Position numbers and translations under genes: made by a program | Shown: in pieces, positions 35,901-43,969 of the stretch | Position numbering within the stretch: position 1 is the stretch's first letter | Layout of the letters: each line of letters begins with the position of its first letter | The notes under the pieces: generated by a model | The model's input: the letters and a program-made list of their open reading frames with translations, nothing else | Told to the model about the DNA's origin: nothing | The model's database searches: none | Source: Bacillota bacterium | GTDB lineage: Bacteria > Bacillota > UBA4882 > UBA8346 | Length of the DNA: 64,000 nt | Assembly (NCBI GenBank): GCA_029974635.1 | Contig: JARKQY010000024.1 | Location: 62,001-126,000 of the forward strand | Reading direction: 5' to 3'

Positions 35901-36383
35901 ACCATTCTCCGGCAGGATTCCGCCACCCAGGGCGATCCTTGCAAGGCGATAATCAGTAACAGCGGTAAGACTTTCGGCAGTAATCATACGATTCTGGCCA
36001 AGGTATATGTAGATTCCTGGATAGACGGCGACAGCGCTAGAGCCGGAGTGTCTTTATTTACCGGAACCGGTGACGGCAGGGGCTATAATCTCCTGTTCCA
36101 TAATAACCATTCCACGGTCCAGTTCCTGGATGACGGGACAGCTTGGGGACCGAGTTTTACCTTTAATTGGAGCAACAGAACCTGGTACTGGTTTAAGTTA
36201 CGGATGCAGAACGGGACATTATATGGGAAAGTATGGCAACACGGTGCGGCCGAACCCAGTAACTGGCTGTATACCTGGACGAGAAGTGGCCGCAGCGGTT
36301 ATCCGGCGTTGAACGGCGGCACATCGGGCCATGGCGGTTCCTGTACGGTATTTTTTGATGATATAACGGTTACAGTTCCATAA
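32949..36383 (+). CDS. Secreted alpha-L-rhamnosidase (GH78) with CANEG repeats and LamG-like tail
   Basis: A 1144-residue exported enzyme starting at ATG 32949 (AAGGAGG upstream). Signal peptide ~1-34. Beta-sandwich N-terminal domains (WTANWIW...FRKKVTL, YVNGQLV) precede an (alpha/alpha)6 barrel with the GH78 hallmark DCPNRERSQWWGDVSEQ near residues 385-400 and EWNWIDWGG near 500. Two ~65-residue copies of a WCANEGQ...YGANGSF.YKYGV...ATFGDP module lie at ~815-875 and ~890-950. A beta-sandwich of ~185 residues closes the chain and is shared with the GH127 protein at 49248. It would remove terminal L-rhamnose from polysaccharides or glycosides. Confidence 0.88.
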   Translation: MKKARLIVASILLLVGICPLLLITPDRATVKAATWTANWIWQSADGPNNTWISFRKKVTLSAKPTSAATRIAAENMYWLYVNGQLVVKEGGLQCRPDLTNTYYDEIDIAGYLQSGENTIAVLAWYKGGNNGYTQRMASKGGFIFESSLSGASPSKIVSDNTWKIKINPAFKATSQQQQWSAWKWVAWPISYDARNEMVNWYQSIFDDSSWSYATQKGVPPVSPWNDLSPRTIPMWKDYGLTAYQNQGSFPASISSNTTITGIVGNNLQGSQYLKVNAPAGVKIKMYMNDFYYVEYYTKAGIQEFDSMVWTNASNSTNEGANTHWAKYEFSNVTGTVQILDLKFHQTSYNTSIIGTFTCNDGNLNTLWTKCKNTSFVCMRDIFYDCPNRERSQWWGDVSEQILYSFYLYDNNANLLAKKGFRELMNCQKTDGTMYTTAPGTAFYLPDQNMTAVIALWDYYMYTGDSGLLTELYPRVKKYIQYLAGTRNSEGMLIMQSANGEWNWIDWGGNMDIQAGSANTIVNAMFIKLMDAAKGMATVTGNTGDLSYYQGLQDPVKNKFNAYFWNSSSNAYVFHRKDGVQSTCIDDRSNAWAALAGMVDNNRKNGVLDVLGSRNDCSPYQERYVLDALFALGANQQAINRMRSRYSSMISSGAATLWEEFPANNSNNHAWSAGPLYLMEAFMLGIRPTGAGFGQFVFQPQLGDITSISAMIPSVKGNIQASISKSSSVYTQNLTSPANTMAIMAIPKSAFSNYNIGGLSSIVVGSTTIWSNGSYTGGVSGISWNGEDTNYVKFNVSPGTYSFRAYPTNSSGPAGYTWCANEGQAYTLTGSCDVAYGANGSFYYKYGVTGSITFNNATFGGDPCYGVAKSGYYKSAGATPTPTPAGPVGFVWCANEGQSFNLPGISDVAYGANGSFNYKYGVNGIITFNNATFGDPIPNVVKAGYYKLVGPTPTPVPTNFTDNFNDNAIGSAWSFYGSGAWSENGTILRQDSATQGDPCKAIISNSGKTFGSNHTILAKVYVDSWIDGDSARAGVSLFTGTGDGRGYNLLFHNNHSTVQFLDDGTAWGPSFTFNWSNRTWYWFKLRMQNGTLYGKVWQHGAAEPSNWLYTWTRSGRSGYPALNGGTSGHGGSCTVFFDDITVTVP

Positions 36384-36758
36384 AATAGAAATGTATTAAA
36401 ACATGATTTAACCTCAGTTCGGCAAGTAAAAAATGTAGTTCGATGCCAAATCAGGGAAACTCTCTGGAACTAGTCCGGATCAATCGAATCCGTGAAGAAA
36501 AAACGAAGGCCGTGCAAAAACTGGATTAAAGCGCGGCCTTTCATTTAGTGAAACGATAGGGTTGCGCTTATGAGGCCAATGACGGTAATAACGTCAGTGC
36601 TTTTTTAAAAGAGGTGAATTTTTTCGGCTTGACCTTTTAAGTTTAGCTGTTACAATGAATTTAGAAGATTAACTGTATTAGAATATGCCGCTTGATGCTA
36701 GATATATTTCGAATGGCTATTATCCCGTATAGAATCCTTGAAATGAAGGATGATAATT
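36384..36758. other. Intergenic region before the sensor operon
   Basis: No gene seen. It holds the GC-rich hairpin at 36506-36543 and, further on, AATGACGGTAATAACGTCAGTGCTTTTTT (around 36579-36607), a weak second hairpin with a T run. The promoter for the kinase gene is presumably in 36610-36740 but not distinct. Confidence 0.45.
36506..36543 (+). terminator. Probable terminator of the GH78 gene
   Basis: Ten-pair stem AAGGCCGTGC / GCGCGGCCTT (one G-U pair) with a 15-base loop and a short T tract. On the minus strand the same stem is followed by CGTTTTTTC, so it could act in both directions. Confidence 0.5.
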
Positions 36759-38090
36759 GTGGTCAAAAGTCAACGGAATATGATGATCACCAGAAATGCC
36801 ATGTTTATGATCAACTTGGCCATTATTTCATTCTTGTCGATTGTAATCTACCAAACGATTGACCTCATTTGCTGGAATGATATGGCCCGCAGTTTTTTAG
36901 AAAAGATCAAATACGTACCGACTATACCTTGGCAGGTACCGGTATTTTCATTGATACTGCTACTACTTCTTTTTATTAGTGTGATCATTCGCGAACGCCT
37001 GGTGAAAGAACGGCGTTCTTTACTTTATCTCTTCTGTATTTCGGATTTGTTCATTTCCATTGCCATCATGTATTTTTTAAATATTAGCTATAAAGGGATT
37101 TTACTTCTGGCAATAGTGAATATCATCATCTATATTGATGAGATCCGCCATAAATATCTTTTTTTAATTGGGTCAATCCTGGTGTATATGTTATTTGATT
37201 ATGATATTTTTTCGATTAAGATGCGGCTATTTTCCATCAATGATTATATTCAGTATTATACCTCTTCCCAACGCTTTTATATCTTTGGGATTCGCAACTT
37301 TCTCTTTTCTTTAAATGATATGCTGTTTATCGTTTTTATGATCTTTATGATTCAAAGCCAGATCGATGAAAATACCAAAATCAAGGAGTTGTATCGTAAA
37401 CTTTATCAAACTGCGGAAGAGATAAAAGTAGTCAATATCCAACTTGAAAATTACTCCAAGAAGTCGGAGGAAATGGCCAAAACCAAAGAAAGAAACCGGT
37501 TGGCCCGTGAGATCCATGATACCATCGGACATACTCTTACCAGTATGGCTACGGGGCTTCAGGCTTGCCGGGCATTACTTAGCCGGGATTTGGAACAAAC
37601 CAAGGTTCAGCTCGATAAAATCACTGATTTGGCCCAGAAAGGCCTGCTTGATGTCCGCCGTTCCGTGAATGAATTACGCCCGGACATGCTGGAACGTTTT
37701 TCACTGATTCCAGCGATTCAAAAACTGGCTGAGGATATCAACGATTGCACCAATACCAAAGTGATTCTCAGTATTAAAGGTGCAATTTATAGGCTGAACG
37801 CTGACGAAGAGGAGACAGTCTACCGGATCGTTCAAGAAGGGATAACCAATGCGGTGGGACATGGCAAGGCAACGGAGATTGGGGTGGAACTTTGCTTTGA
37901 AACCGATAGTCTCCGGCTAAAAGTATCTGATAATGGGATTGGCACTGCCAAAATCGAGGAAGGATTCGGTTTAAAACATATCAAAGAGCGAGTGGCAATG
38001 TTAGCCGGTTGGGCTGAGTTCGATGGGGGAGAGTTTGGGGGATTTACCATACGAGCTCAGATTCCGATCCGAGGAAGGATGGAAATATGA
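36759..38090 (+). CDS. Sensor histidine kinase, HisKA_3 (DesK/LiaS/NarX type)
   Basis: About 443 residues. GTG 36759 is preferred (GAAGGATG 5-8 bases before); ATG 36750 is also in frame. Residues ~15-210 contain six or so membrane helices and no large external domain, so the signal is probably membrane-borne or relayed by a partner. A short coiled coil leads to the dimerisation motif RNRLAREIHDTIGHTLTSM with the phospho-acceptor His near residue 250. The HATPase has EEETVYRIVQEGITNAVGHG (N box) and VSDNGIG plus EGFGLKHIKERV (G boxes). It overlaps the regulator gene by 4 bases (ATGA). Confidence 0.9.
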   Translation: MVKSQRNMMITRNAMFMINLAIISFLSIVIYQTIDLICWNDMARSFLEKIKYVPTIPWQVPVFSLILLLLLFISVIIRERLVKERRSLLYLFCISDLFISIAIMYFLNISYKGILLLAIVNIIIYIDEIRHKYLFLIGSILVYMLFDYDIFSIKMRLFSINDYIQYYTSSQRFYIFGIRNFLFSLNDMLFIVFMIFMIQSQIDENTKIKELYRKLYQTAEEIKVVNIQLENYSKKSEEMAKTKERNRLAREIHDTIGHTLTSMATGLQACRALLSRDLEQTKVQLDKITDLAQKGLLDVRRSVNELRPDMLERFSLIPAIQKLAEDINDCTNTKVILSIKGAIYRLNADEEETVYRIVQEGITNAVGHGKATEIGVELCFETDSLRLKVSDNGIGTAKIEEGFGLKHIKERVAMLAGWAEFDGGEFGGFTIRAQIPIRGRMEI

Positions 38091-38776
38091 TACGAGTAAT
38101 GATAGCCGAAGATCAAGAATTGATCCGAAGGAGCTTAGTGATCATGCTTAGTGACAGGCCGGAAATTGAAGTGGTGGGAACAGCTGTCAATGGGCGGGAA
38201 GCAGTGGAGTTAGCTGAAAAGTTACTGCCGGACATCATATTAATGGACGTTCGGATGCCAGAAATAAACGGTGTTGAGTGTATTGAAATCATTAAAGAGA
38301 AAAATCCGCAAATTAATATTATTGTCTTGACCACTTTTGATGATGACGAATACATTTTTAATGCGCTCAAAAATGGAGCCAGCGGATATTTATTAAAAGG
38401 GATCTCCTTCGAAGAACTTATTGAAGCGATCAAAACTGCGGCCAAAGGTGGCGCCTTCATTAACCCCGATATTACCAGTAAGGTGTTTCGCTTGTTTTCA
38501 AAGATGGCTCAGGCTGATTACCGCAGCAAAGTGGAAGATAATAGTATCCAAAATCTTACCGAGATTGAACGGAAGATCATCCAGATGATTGGTATGGGAA
38601 TGTCCAATAAGGAAATTACCTTTAAATTGGAACGCAGCGAAGGTACCGTGCGCAATTATATCAGTAATATTCTGCATAAACTGGAGTTGCGGGATAGGAC
38701 TCAAATTGCAATATATGCGGTTCAGGCGGGATTGGTCATTCAAGAAACGGGTATAGGGGATAAAAGTGAAAAATAA
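38087..38776 (+). CDS. NarL/LuxR-family response regulator
   Basis: A 229-residue regulator starting at ATG 38087 overlapping the kinase stop. REC domain residues 1-120: AEDQ acidic pair, phospho-acceptor Asp in DIILMDVRMPEI (~residue 54), Thr in VLTTFDD and Lys in YLLKGIS. The C-terminal GerE-type HTH (~155-215: LTEIERKIIQMIGMGMSNKEITFKLERSEGTVRNYISNILHKLELRDRTQ) binds DNA. Its targets are likely the sugar ABC and secreted hydrolase genes downstream, possibly through the TGACA/TGTCA cluster at 40231-40338. Confidence 0.93.
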   Translation: MIRVMIAEDQELIRRSLVIMLSDRPEIEVVGTAVNGREAVELAEKLLPDIILMDVRMPEINGVECIEIIKEKNPQINIIVLTTFDDDEYIFNALKNGASGYLLKGISFEELIEAIKTAAKGGAFINPDITSKVFRLFSKMAQADYRSKVEDNSIQNLTEIERKIIQMIGMGMSNKEITFKLERSEGTVRNYISNILHKLELRDRTQIAIYAVQAGLVIQETGIGDKSEK

Positions 38777-40181
38777 AAGAATAATGCTGATGAGTAGAGT
38801 TTTGATAAACTCAATTTATATGAAATCGTATATCACAACTCTTTTGAAAAAGCGGTGTGGTTCGCTAAAAATTAAGGTTTTTCACACCGCTTTTAGTATT
38901 ACTACTTTGGTGATGATAATGCTCGCCATCTTTTATCTGCATCAATTAAATTCCGGACCGGTGGTGATCAAGTTTGGTGATTTTGCCGGTAGTTACTGGG
39001 ATATCCCTAACTGGCAGGGCTATAAATTTAATGATGAGGCGATTGCCAAGTTTGAAACTTTACATCCCGGGATTAAAATCAAATATTTAACCGGTACACC
39101 CAAGAATGATTACTCCGAGTGGTTGGCCAAAAAGATTGTGAAAGGTCAGGAACCGGATGTTTTTTGTGTCTTAGCCGGTGATTTTAATACTTTTGCGTCC
39201 ATCGGAATTTTAAAGAACCTTGACGACTTGATGGAAAATGACTCCGCTTTTAATATTGACCAAATATATATTAAGGCCGTAAAGTCCGGACAATTCAATG
39301 GTTCCCAATACGCTCTGCCGCGTGAAGTGGTTCCAATCATGATGTTTGTAAATAAAAGCTTACTTGCTAAGGAAAAAATCGATATTCCCAAAGGAGATTG
39401 GACCTGGGATGATTTTTATCGTATTTGCCGGAAAGTAACCAAAGATACAGACGGAGACGGCGAAATCGATCAATTTGGAACGGTTGACTTTGGTTGGCAA
39501 CATGCCGTATATACCAATGGGCAACAGTTATTCGATATTAATGGTACGCGGGCGATGTTTGAAACTCCAAGAGTGGTAGAAGCGATTCAATTTTTACGAA
39601 AACTGAATCAATTAAATTCCAATCCAAAGCCTACGGCCGATGACTTTGATAATGGCAAAGTCGCTTTTCGGCCCTTTCTTTTTTCCGCTTACCGTGCTTA
39701 TAAATCCTATCCGTACCGGCTCATTCGTTATGCCCAATTTGAATGGGAATGCATCAAACTACCCCGCGGTACTCATGGTAAAAACGCCTCCGAACTTTTT
39801 AGTTTTATGATTGGGATAAGCTCGCGTACCTCTCATCCCCGGGAAGCATGGGAACTATTAAAGTTTTTAACCTATAACAAAATGATTCAGAAGAATGTCT
39901 TCAAATACTCTTATGGTGTTTCGGTGCTCCGGCAAGTGACGGAGTCCAAAGAGGCCGATCTGGAGCTTTCGAAATATACTCCCGATAAAGAGGTTTCGGT
40001 CGATAAAAAAGTATTGGGCCAAGTCATCGAAGAGTCAACGGTTACACCCCGTTTTCATAAATATGATCAAGCGATGGAGGTGGCTGATAAAGAGATCTTT
40101 CGAATGATCAATGATGATATCGATATTGAATCTTCTTTACAAAAGCTCAATCGGGAAATCAATAAATTTTTAAAACAATAA
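38766..40181 (+). CDS. Membrane-tethered extracellular solute-binding protein (family 1)
   Basis: About 471 residues from GTG 38766, overlapping the regulator stop by 11 bases. An unusual ~37-residue basic leader precedes one membrane helix (FHTAFSITTLVMIMLAIFYLHQL); no lipobox Cys follows, so the protein is probably anchored by an uncleaved helix. The rest is a sugar-binding fold (FGDFAGSYWDIPNWQGY, FETLHPGIKIKYLTGTP, EPDVFCVLAGDFNTFA, DTDGDGEIDQFG). No MalF/MalG-type permeases adjoin it. Together with the kinase and regulator it looks like an extracytoplasmic sensory partner that presents ligand occupancy to the kinase. Confidence 0.82.
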   Translation: MKNKRIMLMSRVLINSIYMKSYITTLLKKRCGSLKIKVFHTAFSITTLVMIMLAIFYLHQLNSGPVVIKFGDFAGSYWDIPNWQGYKFNDEAIAKFETLHPGIKIKYLTGTPKNDYSEWLAKKIVKGQEPDVFCVLAGDFNTFASIGILKNLDDLMENDSAFNIDQIYIKAVKSGQFNGSQYALPREVVPIMMFVNKSLLAKEKIDIPKGDWTWDDFYRICRKVTKDTDGDGEIDQFGTVDFGWQHAVYTNGQQLFDINGTRAMFETPRVVEAIQFLRKLNQLNSNPKPTADDFDNGKVAFRPFLFSAYRAYKSYPYRLIRYAQFEWECIKLPRGTHGKNASELFSFMIGISSRTSHPREAWELLKFLTYNKMIQKNVFKYSYGVSVLRQVTESKEADLELSKYTPDKEVSVDKKVLGQVIEESTVTPRFHKYDQAMEVADKEIFRMINDDIDIESSLQKLNREINKFLKQ

Positions 40182-40228
40182 TCCAGAAGACTCTCCTGTT
40201 TTTTCCCTTCACCTAACCCCCGGTGGAC

Positions 40229-40338
40229 AATGACAATTGTCATTTTTCAGATGATGTTTGTCAAACGTTTGAATTGACAAAAAACACTGAACCGATGTGA
40301 CAAAAATTATAATCCTGATATGACATCCGTATGTGACA
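40229..40338. promoter_or_regulatory. Cluster of TGACA/TGTCA motifs before the sugar ABC operon
   Basis: Seven copies: TGACA at 40231, 40275, 40298, 40321 and 40334, and TGTCA at 40238 and 40259. The first two form a perfect 16-base palindrome AATGACAATTGTCATT (40229-40244). The third and fourth bracket another palindrome, CAAACGTTTG (40262-40271). Copies at 40275, 40298 and 40321 are spaced exactly 23 bases. This looks like a multi-site activator or repressor region, plausibly for the NarL-type regulator. Confidence 0.6.
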
Positions 40339-40361
40339 ATAATGTTAAAATTTTATATGAT
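40333..40361 (+). promoter_or_regulatory. Promoter of the sugar ABC operon
   Basis: GTGACA (40333-40338), 17 bases, TATGAT (40356-40361). The -35 coincides with the last TGACA motif. It leaves a leader of about 70 bases before ATG 40439. Confidence 0.55.
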
Positions 40362-40438
40362 CTAAGCATAAGGGAATCAACCGGCCGGTTCGATATACCT
40401 GCGACAATGGGCTAAAAAATTAACACAGGAGGGTCATA

Positions 40439-41377
40439 ATGCTTAGTAAAAAGCTTTTTGTTGTTCTATTGGTGATTGTGCTCGTTTTTTCCTGCTTAAC
40501 CGTATACGGCGCTCCGAAACAAAAAGTATTTGGAGCTACTTTCCATAACCTGAACAACCCGTTTTTTGTCGCTTTGAACGATGGCATCAAAAAGGTCGTT
40601 GAGAGCAAAGGCGACAAACTCATTTCTTTTGATCCCCAACAAGACTTAAGCCGGCAAATTTCCGGCATCGAAGACTTCGTCTCCCAGAAGGTTGATGCTA
40701 TTTTTGTCGCGGCCCTTGACTGGAAAGGCATTAAACCGGCCCTGGAAACCGCTAAAAAGGCCAAAATCCCTGTAATCATCGTTGATGCTCCCGTATTTGA
40801 TGTTAATTTGGTCGCTACCACCGTGGCTTCCGATAACTGGAATGCCGGGGTATTATGCGCCCAAGACATGATCAAAAGAATTGGCACCAAAGCCAATATT
40901 GTGATTTTAGCTCATCCTACCGCAAAATCAGCAATCGACCGGACGGAAGGCTTTAAAGCGGAGATCAAAAAATACGCTGGACTCAAAGTTGTAGCTGAAC
41001 AATCGTCCAATGGCCAACTTGATCAAGCAATGACCGTAATGGAAGATATCATTCAAGCACAACCCAAGATCGATGTGGTGATGGCTTTGAATGATCCGAC
41101 GGCGATGGGTGCGATTGCCGCCCTGGAAAGTGCTAACCGGTTGAAAGGCATACTGGTTTACGGTGTTGACGGTTCGCCGGATGCCAAGAAGATGATCAAA
41201 GAAGGCAACAAGTTAACTGCAACCGCTTCCCAGTTCCCTTCCAAAATCGGTTCCATGGGTGCTGATGCCGCTTATCAGATCCTAAACGGTAAAAAAGTTG
41301 CCAAAAACATTAAAGTGCCAGTTGAGTTAATTGATAAATCCAATATAAGCAAACATAAGGTGGATCAATTCGAGTAA
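40439..41377 (+). CDS. Sugar ABC transporter substrate-binding protein (RbsB-like)
   Basis: A 312-residue exported protein starting at ATG 40439 (AGGAGGG upstream). Signal sequence ~1-25; VFSC could act as a lipobox. It has the periplasmic-binding-protein-1/4 fold: FGATFHNLNNPFFVALNDGIKKVVESKGDKLI, QISGIEDFVSQKVDAIFVAAL, DWNAGVLCAQD..., TEGFKAEIKKY and DPTAMGAIAALESA. It delivers a monosaccharide (ribose/xylose/fructose/galactose class) to the importer encoded just downstream. An intervening terminator would make it the most abundant component. Confidence 0.9.
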   Translation: MLSKKLFVVLLVIVLVFSCLTVYGAPKQKVFGATFHNLNNPFFVALNDGIKKVVESKGDKLISFDPQQDLSRQISGIEDFVSQKVDAIFVAALDWKGIKPALETAKKAKIPVIIVDAPVFDVNLVATTVASDNWNAGVLCAQDMIKRIGTKANIVILAHPTAKSAIDRTEGFKAEIKKYAGLKVVAEQSSNGQLDQAMTVMEDIIQAQPKIDVVMALNDPTAMGAIAALESANRLKGILVYGVDGSPDAKKMIKEGNKLTATASQFPSKIGSMGADAAYQILNGKKVAKNIKVPVELIDKSNISKHKVDQFE

Positions 41378-41391
41378 ACGATATATACATC

Positions 41392-41433
41392 GCACAGTTT
41401 TGCCCGGTTCAGCGGGCAAAGCTGTGCTTTTTT
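41392..41433 (+). terminator. Intra-operon terminator/attenuator
   Basis: Stem GCACAG-TTTTGCCCG / CGGGCAAAGCTGTGC with loop GTTCAG and TTTTTT after. It lies between the binding-protein gene and the ATPase gene; partial read-through would give excess binding protein, as is usual for ABC importers. Confidence 0.85.
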
Positions 41434-41459
41434 GAAGACAAAGCATACGGAGGGTTAAA

Positions 41460-42962
41460 ATGGGGCAGATTGTTTTAACCATGCAAAATATTCATAAAAA
41501 ATTTCCTGGAGTTTATGCCCTGCAAGGAGTCAACTTTGAATTGGAATACGGCGAAGTCCATGCGCTGCTTGGCGAAAATGGCGCCGGCAAATCAACTTTG
41601 ATTAAGATCCTGGCAGGGATCTATTCTGCCGATGAAGGTAAGATTTTTCTGATGGGGCAACCGGTTAAAATTCAAAATGTTCTCCAAGCTCAAGCGCAAG
41701 GCATTAGCGTAATTCACCAAGAGCTATGTTTGGCGCCGAATATGACTGTGGCCGATAATATTTTCCTTGGCAAGGAAAAAACCGATAAAACCGGATTTGT
41801 TCATTTTTCAAAACAGAACCGGGCGGCTCAAGATTTATTGGACTCATTTGATTTGGCGATAAAGGCCAGCGCTATTGTTTCAAAGTTAAGTGTTGCCCAA
41901 CAACAAATGGTGGAGATCGCCAAAGCATTATCCATCGAATCCAAAATCATTGTAATGGATGAGCCTACGGCTTCCTTGACGTTGAAGGAAGTGGAGAAGC
42001 TTTTTCAGATGATTGAAGGTCTAAAGAAGAAAAATATCGCAGTAATTTATATATCCCACCGGATGGAAGAATTATTTCAGGTGGCGGATCGGGTTACGGT
42101 ATTACGGGATGGAAAATGCATTAGCACCAAAGAGACTTCAAAAACAACCCGGGAAGAATTGATAGCGATGATGGTTGGGAGGGAACTGCAGGATTTATAT
42201 AAACGAACCTTTCACCCCCTTGGGGATACGGTTCTAGAGGTCCATCATTTTAAGCGTTGCCATGTATTGCATGATATAAACTTTTCCTTGAAAAAAGGGG
42301 AGATATTAGGCGTTGCGGGTTTGGTTGGCTCCGGGAGGACTGAACTTGCCAGGGCCATCTTTGGAATTGATCCGATTGATGACGGTGAACTGCTGGTGGC
42401 TGGAGAAAAGGCCGCAATAAGTAGTCCAACGGATGCGATGGGCTTTGGAATTGTTCTAGTACCGGAGGATCGAAAAGGTCAAGGCCTGGTATTAGTTCAA
42501 AGTGTAACTTATAATATTACTTTGACAATTTTAAAACAGTTTATGAAAGGAATTTCCATCGATCATCAATTGGAAAAAGAATTGGTCAATAGTTATATTG
42601 ATAAGCTTTCCATCAAAACCCCGACTCATGAGCAGCTAGCATGTAATTTAAGCGGTGGGAATCAACAAAAAATCGTCATTGCGAAATGGTTGGCTACCAT
42701 CCCCAAAGTCCTGATCCTGGATGAACCAACCCGGGGAGTGGATGTTGGGGCCAAGGCCGAATTGTACTCCATCATCAATATGCTGGCTGAACAGGGTGTT
42801 GGTATTTTGATGATCTCCTCAGAGTTGCCGGAGATAATCGGGATGAGTGATCGGGTATTGGTAATGCACAACGGCCGGATAACCGGTACGCTTACCCGGG
42901 AGGAATTAGACCAGGAAGTAATTATGCATTATGCAACTGGGGGTATTCAACATGCAAGTTAA
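41460..42962 (+). CDS. Sugar ABC transporter ATP-binding protein (RbsA/MglA type)
   Basis: A 500-residue protein starting at ATG 41460 with GGAGGG upstream. It holds two ABC cassettes. The first has Walker A GENGAGKST (~residue 37), signature LSVAQQQMVEIAKAL and Walker B IIVMDEPTASLT. The second has the degenerate site GLVGSGRTELARAI (~residue 280), the signature LSGGNQQKIVIAKWL and VLILDEPTRGVDVGAK. That pattern is diagnostic of the carbohydrate-uptake CUT2 family. It pairs with the permease at 42952. Confidence 0.94.
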   Translation: MGQIVLTMQNIHKKFPGVYALQGVNFELEYGEVHALLGENGAGKSTLIKILAGIYSADEGKIFLMGQPVKIQNVLQAQAQGISVIHQELCLAPNMTVADNIFLGKEKTDKTGFVHFSKQNRAAQDLLDSFDLAIKASAIVSKLSVAQQQMVEIAKALSIESKIIVMDEPTASLTLKEVEKLFQMIEGLKKKNIAVIYISHRMEELFQVADRVTVLRDGKCISTKETSKTTREELIAMMVGRELQDLYKRTFHPLGDTVLEVHHFKRCHVLHDINFSLKKGEILGVAGLVGSGRTELARAIFGIDPIDDGELLVAGEKAAISSPTDAMGFGIVLVPEDRKGQGLVLVQSVTYNITLTILKQFMKGISIDHQLEKELVNSYIDKLSIKTPTHEQLACNLSGGNQQKIVIAKWLATIPKVLILDEPTRGVDVGAKAELYSIINMLAEQGVGILMISSELPEIIGMSDRVLVMHNGRITGTLTREELDQEVIMHYATGGIQHAS

Positions 42963-43947
42963 AATAGGAACTGACAACTGGTTGATCAAACGGTTGTTAA
43001 TTGCTACGCCGGTAAAATATATCAAACGAAATGCCGGAATTTTAATTGGATTGTCGGCGATGTGTATTATCTTGACACTTATGTCTCCGGTATTTTTTAC
43101 TGCCAATAATATTTTAAATGTATTGCGGCAAGTATCATCCAACGCCAATATTGCCTTAGGGATGACCTTGGTTATCTTAACCGGGGGTATTGATCTTTCG
43201 GTAGGGGCAGTGGTTGCTATTGCAGGAACAATGGCAGCCGGATTTATTGCCTTAAGCGGTTTACCCGTATGGATGGCGCTATGTCTAGGGCTTTTGATTG
43301 GAATCGCTATTGGCTGTTTTAACGGGACGGTCATTGCCAAAACTGGAATGCCGCCATTTATTGTGACCATGGCAATGTTGACCATGGCCCGGGGCTTAGT
43401 ATATGTCTATACCGGGGGATTGCCCATCCGGACCCTCGACCCGATTTTTAACAAAGTTGGTAGTGGTTATTTAGGACCTATACCCTTTCCAGTCATTTAT
43501 ACAATTATTTTATATATCGCGGTAATGATTTTGTTATACCGGACCAAACTTGGGCGGCATATTTATGCGGTGGGCGGCAACCGGGAAGCGGCACGCTTCT
43601 CCGGGATCAATATTGCCAGGGTTGAGATTGTAGTATATACCATCATTGGTTTTTTAAGCGCTGTAACTGGAATCGTTTTATGCGCCCGGATGTATTCCGG
43701 ACAACCGACTATCGGTAATGGTTTTGAATTGGATGCTATTGCCGCAGTTGTTCTGGGCGGCACCAGTTTCTCCGGCGGTATCGGTACCATCGGTGGAACG
43801 ATCATCGGTGTATTGGTAATTGGAGTGCTGAATAACGGACTTAACTTGCTTGGGGTATCGTCGTTCTGGCAACTCATCGTCAAAGGGGCCGTAATTTTAT
43901 TAGCGGTTTACATCGATACCCTAAAAAAGAAAAGTAATAAAAAATAG
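42952..43947 (+). CDS. Sugar ABC transporter permease (RbsC type)
   Basis: About 331 residues. ATG 42952 is preferred (CTGGGGG upstream), overlapping the ATPase stop by 11 bases; ATG 42931 is in frame. About eight to ten membrane helices. The CUT2 permease motifs are present: GMTLVILTGGIDLSVGAVVAIAG near residues 65-90 and AVGGNREAARFSGINI near 205. A homodimer forms the channel with RbsB- and RbsA-like partners. GH32 follows 22 bases downstream, tying sugar import to fructan hydrolysis. Confidence 0.93.
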   Translation: MQVKIGTDNWLIKRLLIATPVKYIKRNAGILIGLSAMCIILTLMSPVFFTANNILNVLRQVSSNANIALGMTLVILTGGIDLSVGAVVAIAGTMAAGFIALSGLPVWMALCLGLLIGIAIGCFNGTVIAKTGMPPFIVTMAMLTMARGLVYVYTGGLPIRTLDPIFNKVGSGYLGPIPFPVIYTIILYIAVMILLYRTKLGRHIYAVGGNREAARFSGINIARVEIVVYTIIGFLSAVTGIVLCARMYSGQPTIGNGFELDAIAAVVLGGTSFSGGIGTIGGTIIGVLVIGVLNNGLNLLGVSSFWQLIVKGAVILLAVYIDTLKKKSNKK

Positions 43948-43969
43948 AAAAGAAGGAGATGAACAGAAC

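Noticed and set aside
38766..40181. Solute-binding protein as part of a CUT1 importer
   Set aside because: No MalF/MalG-like permease or MsmK-like ATPase is next to it; the adjacent importer is CUT2 with its own binding protein.
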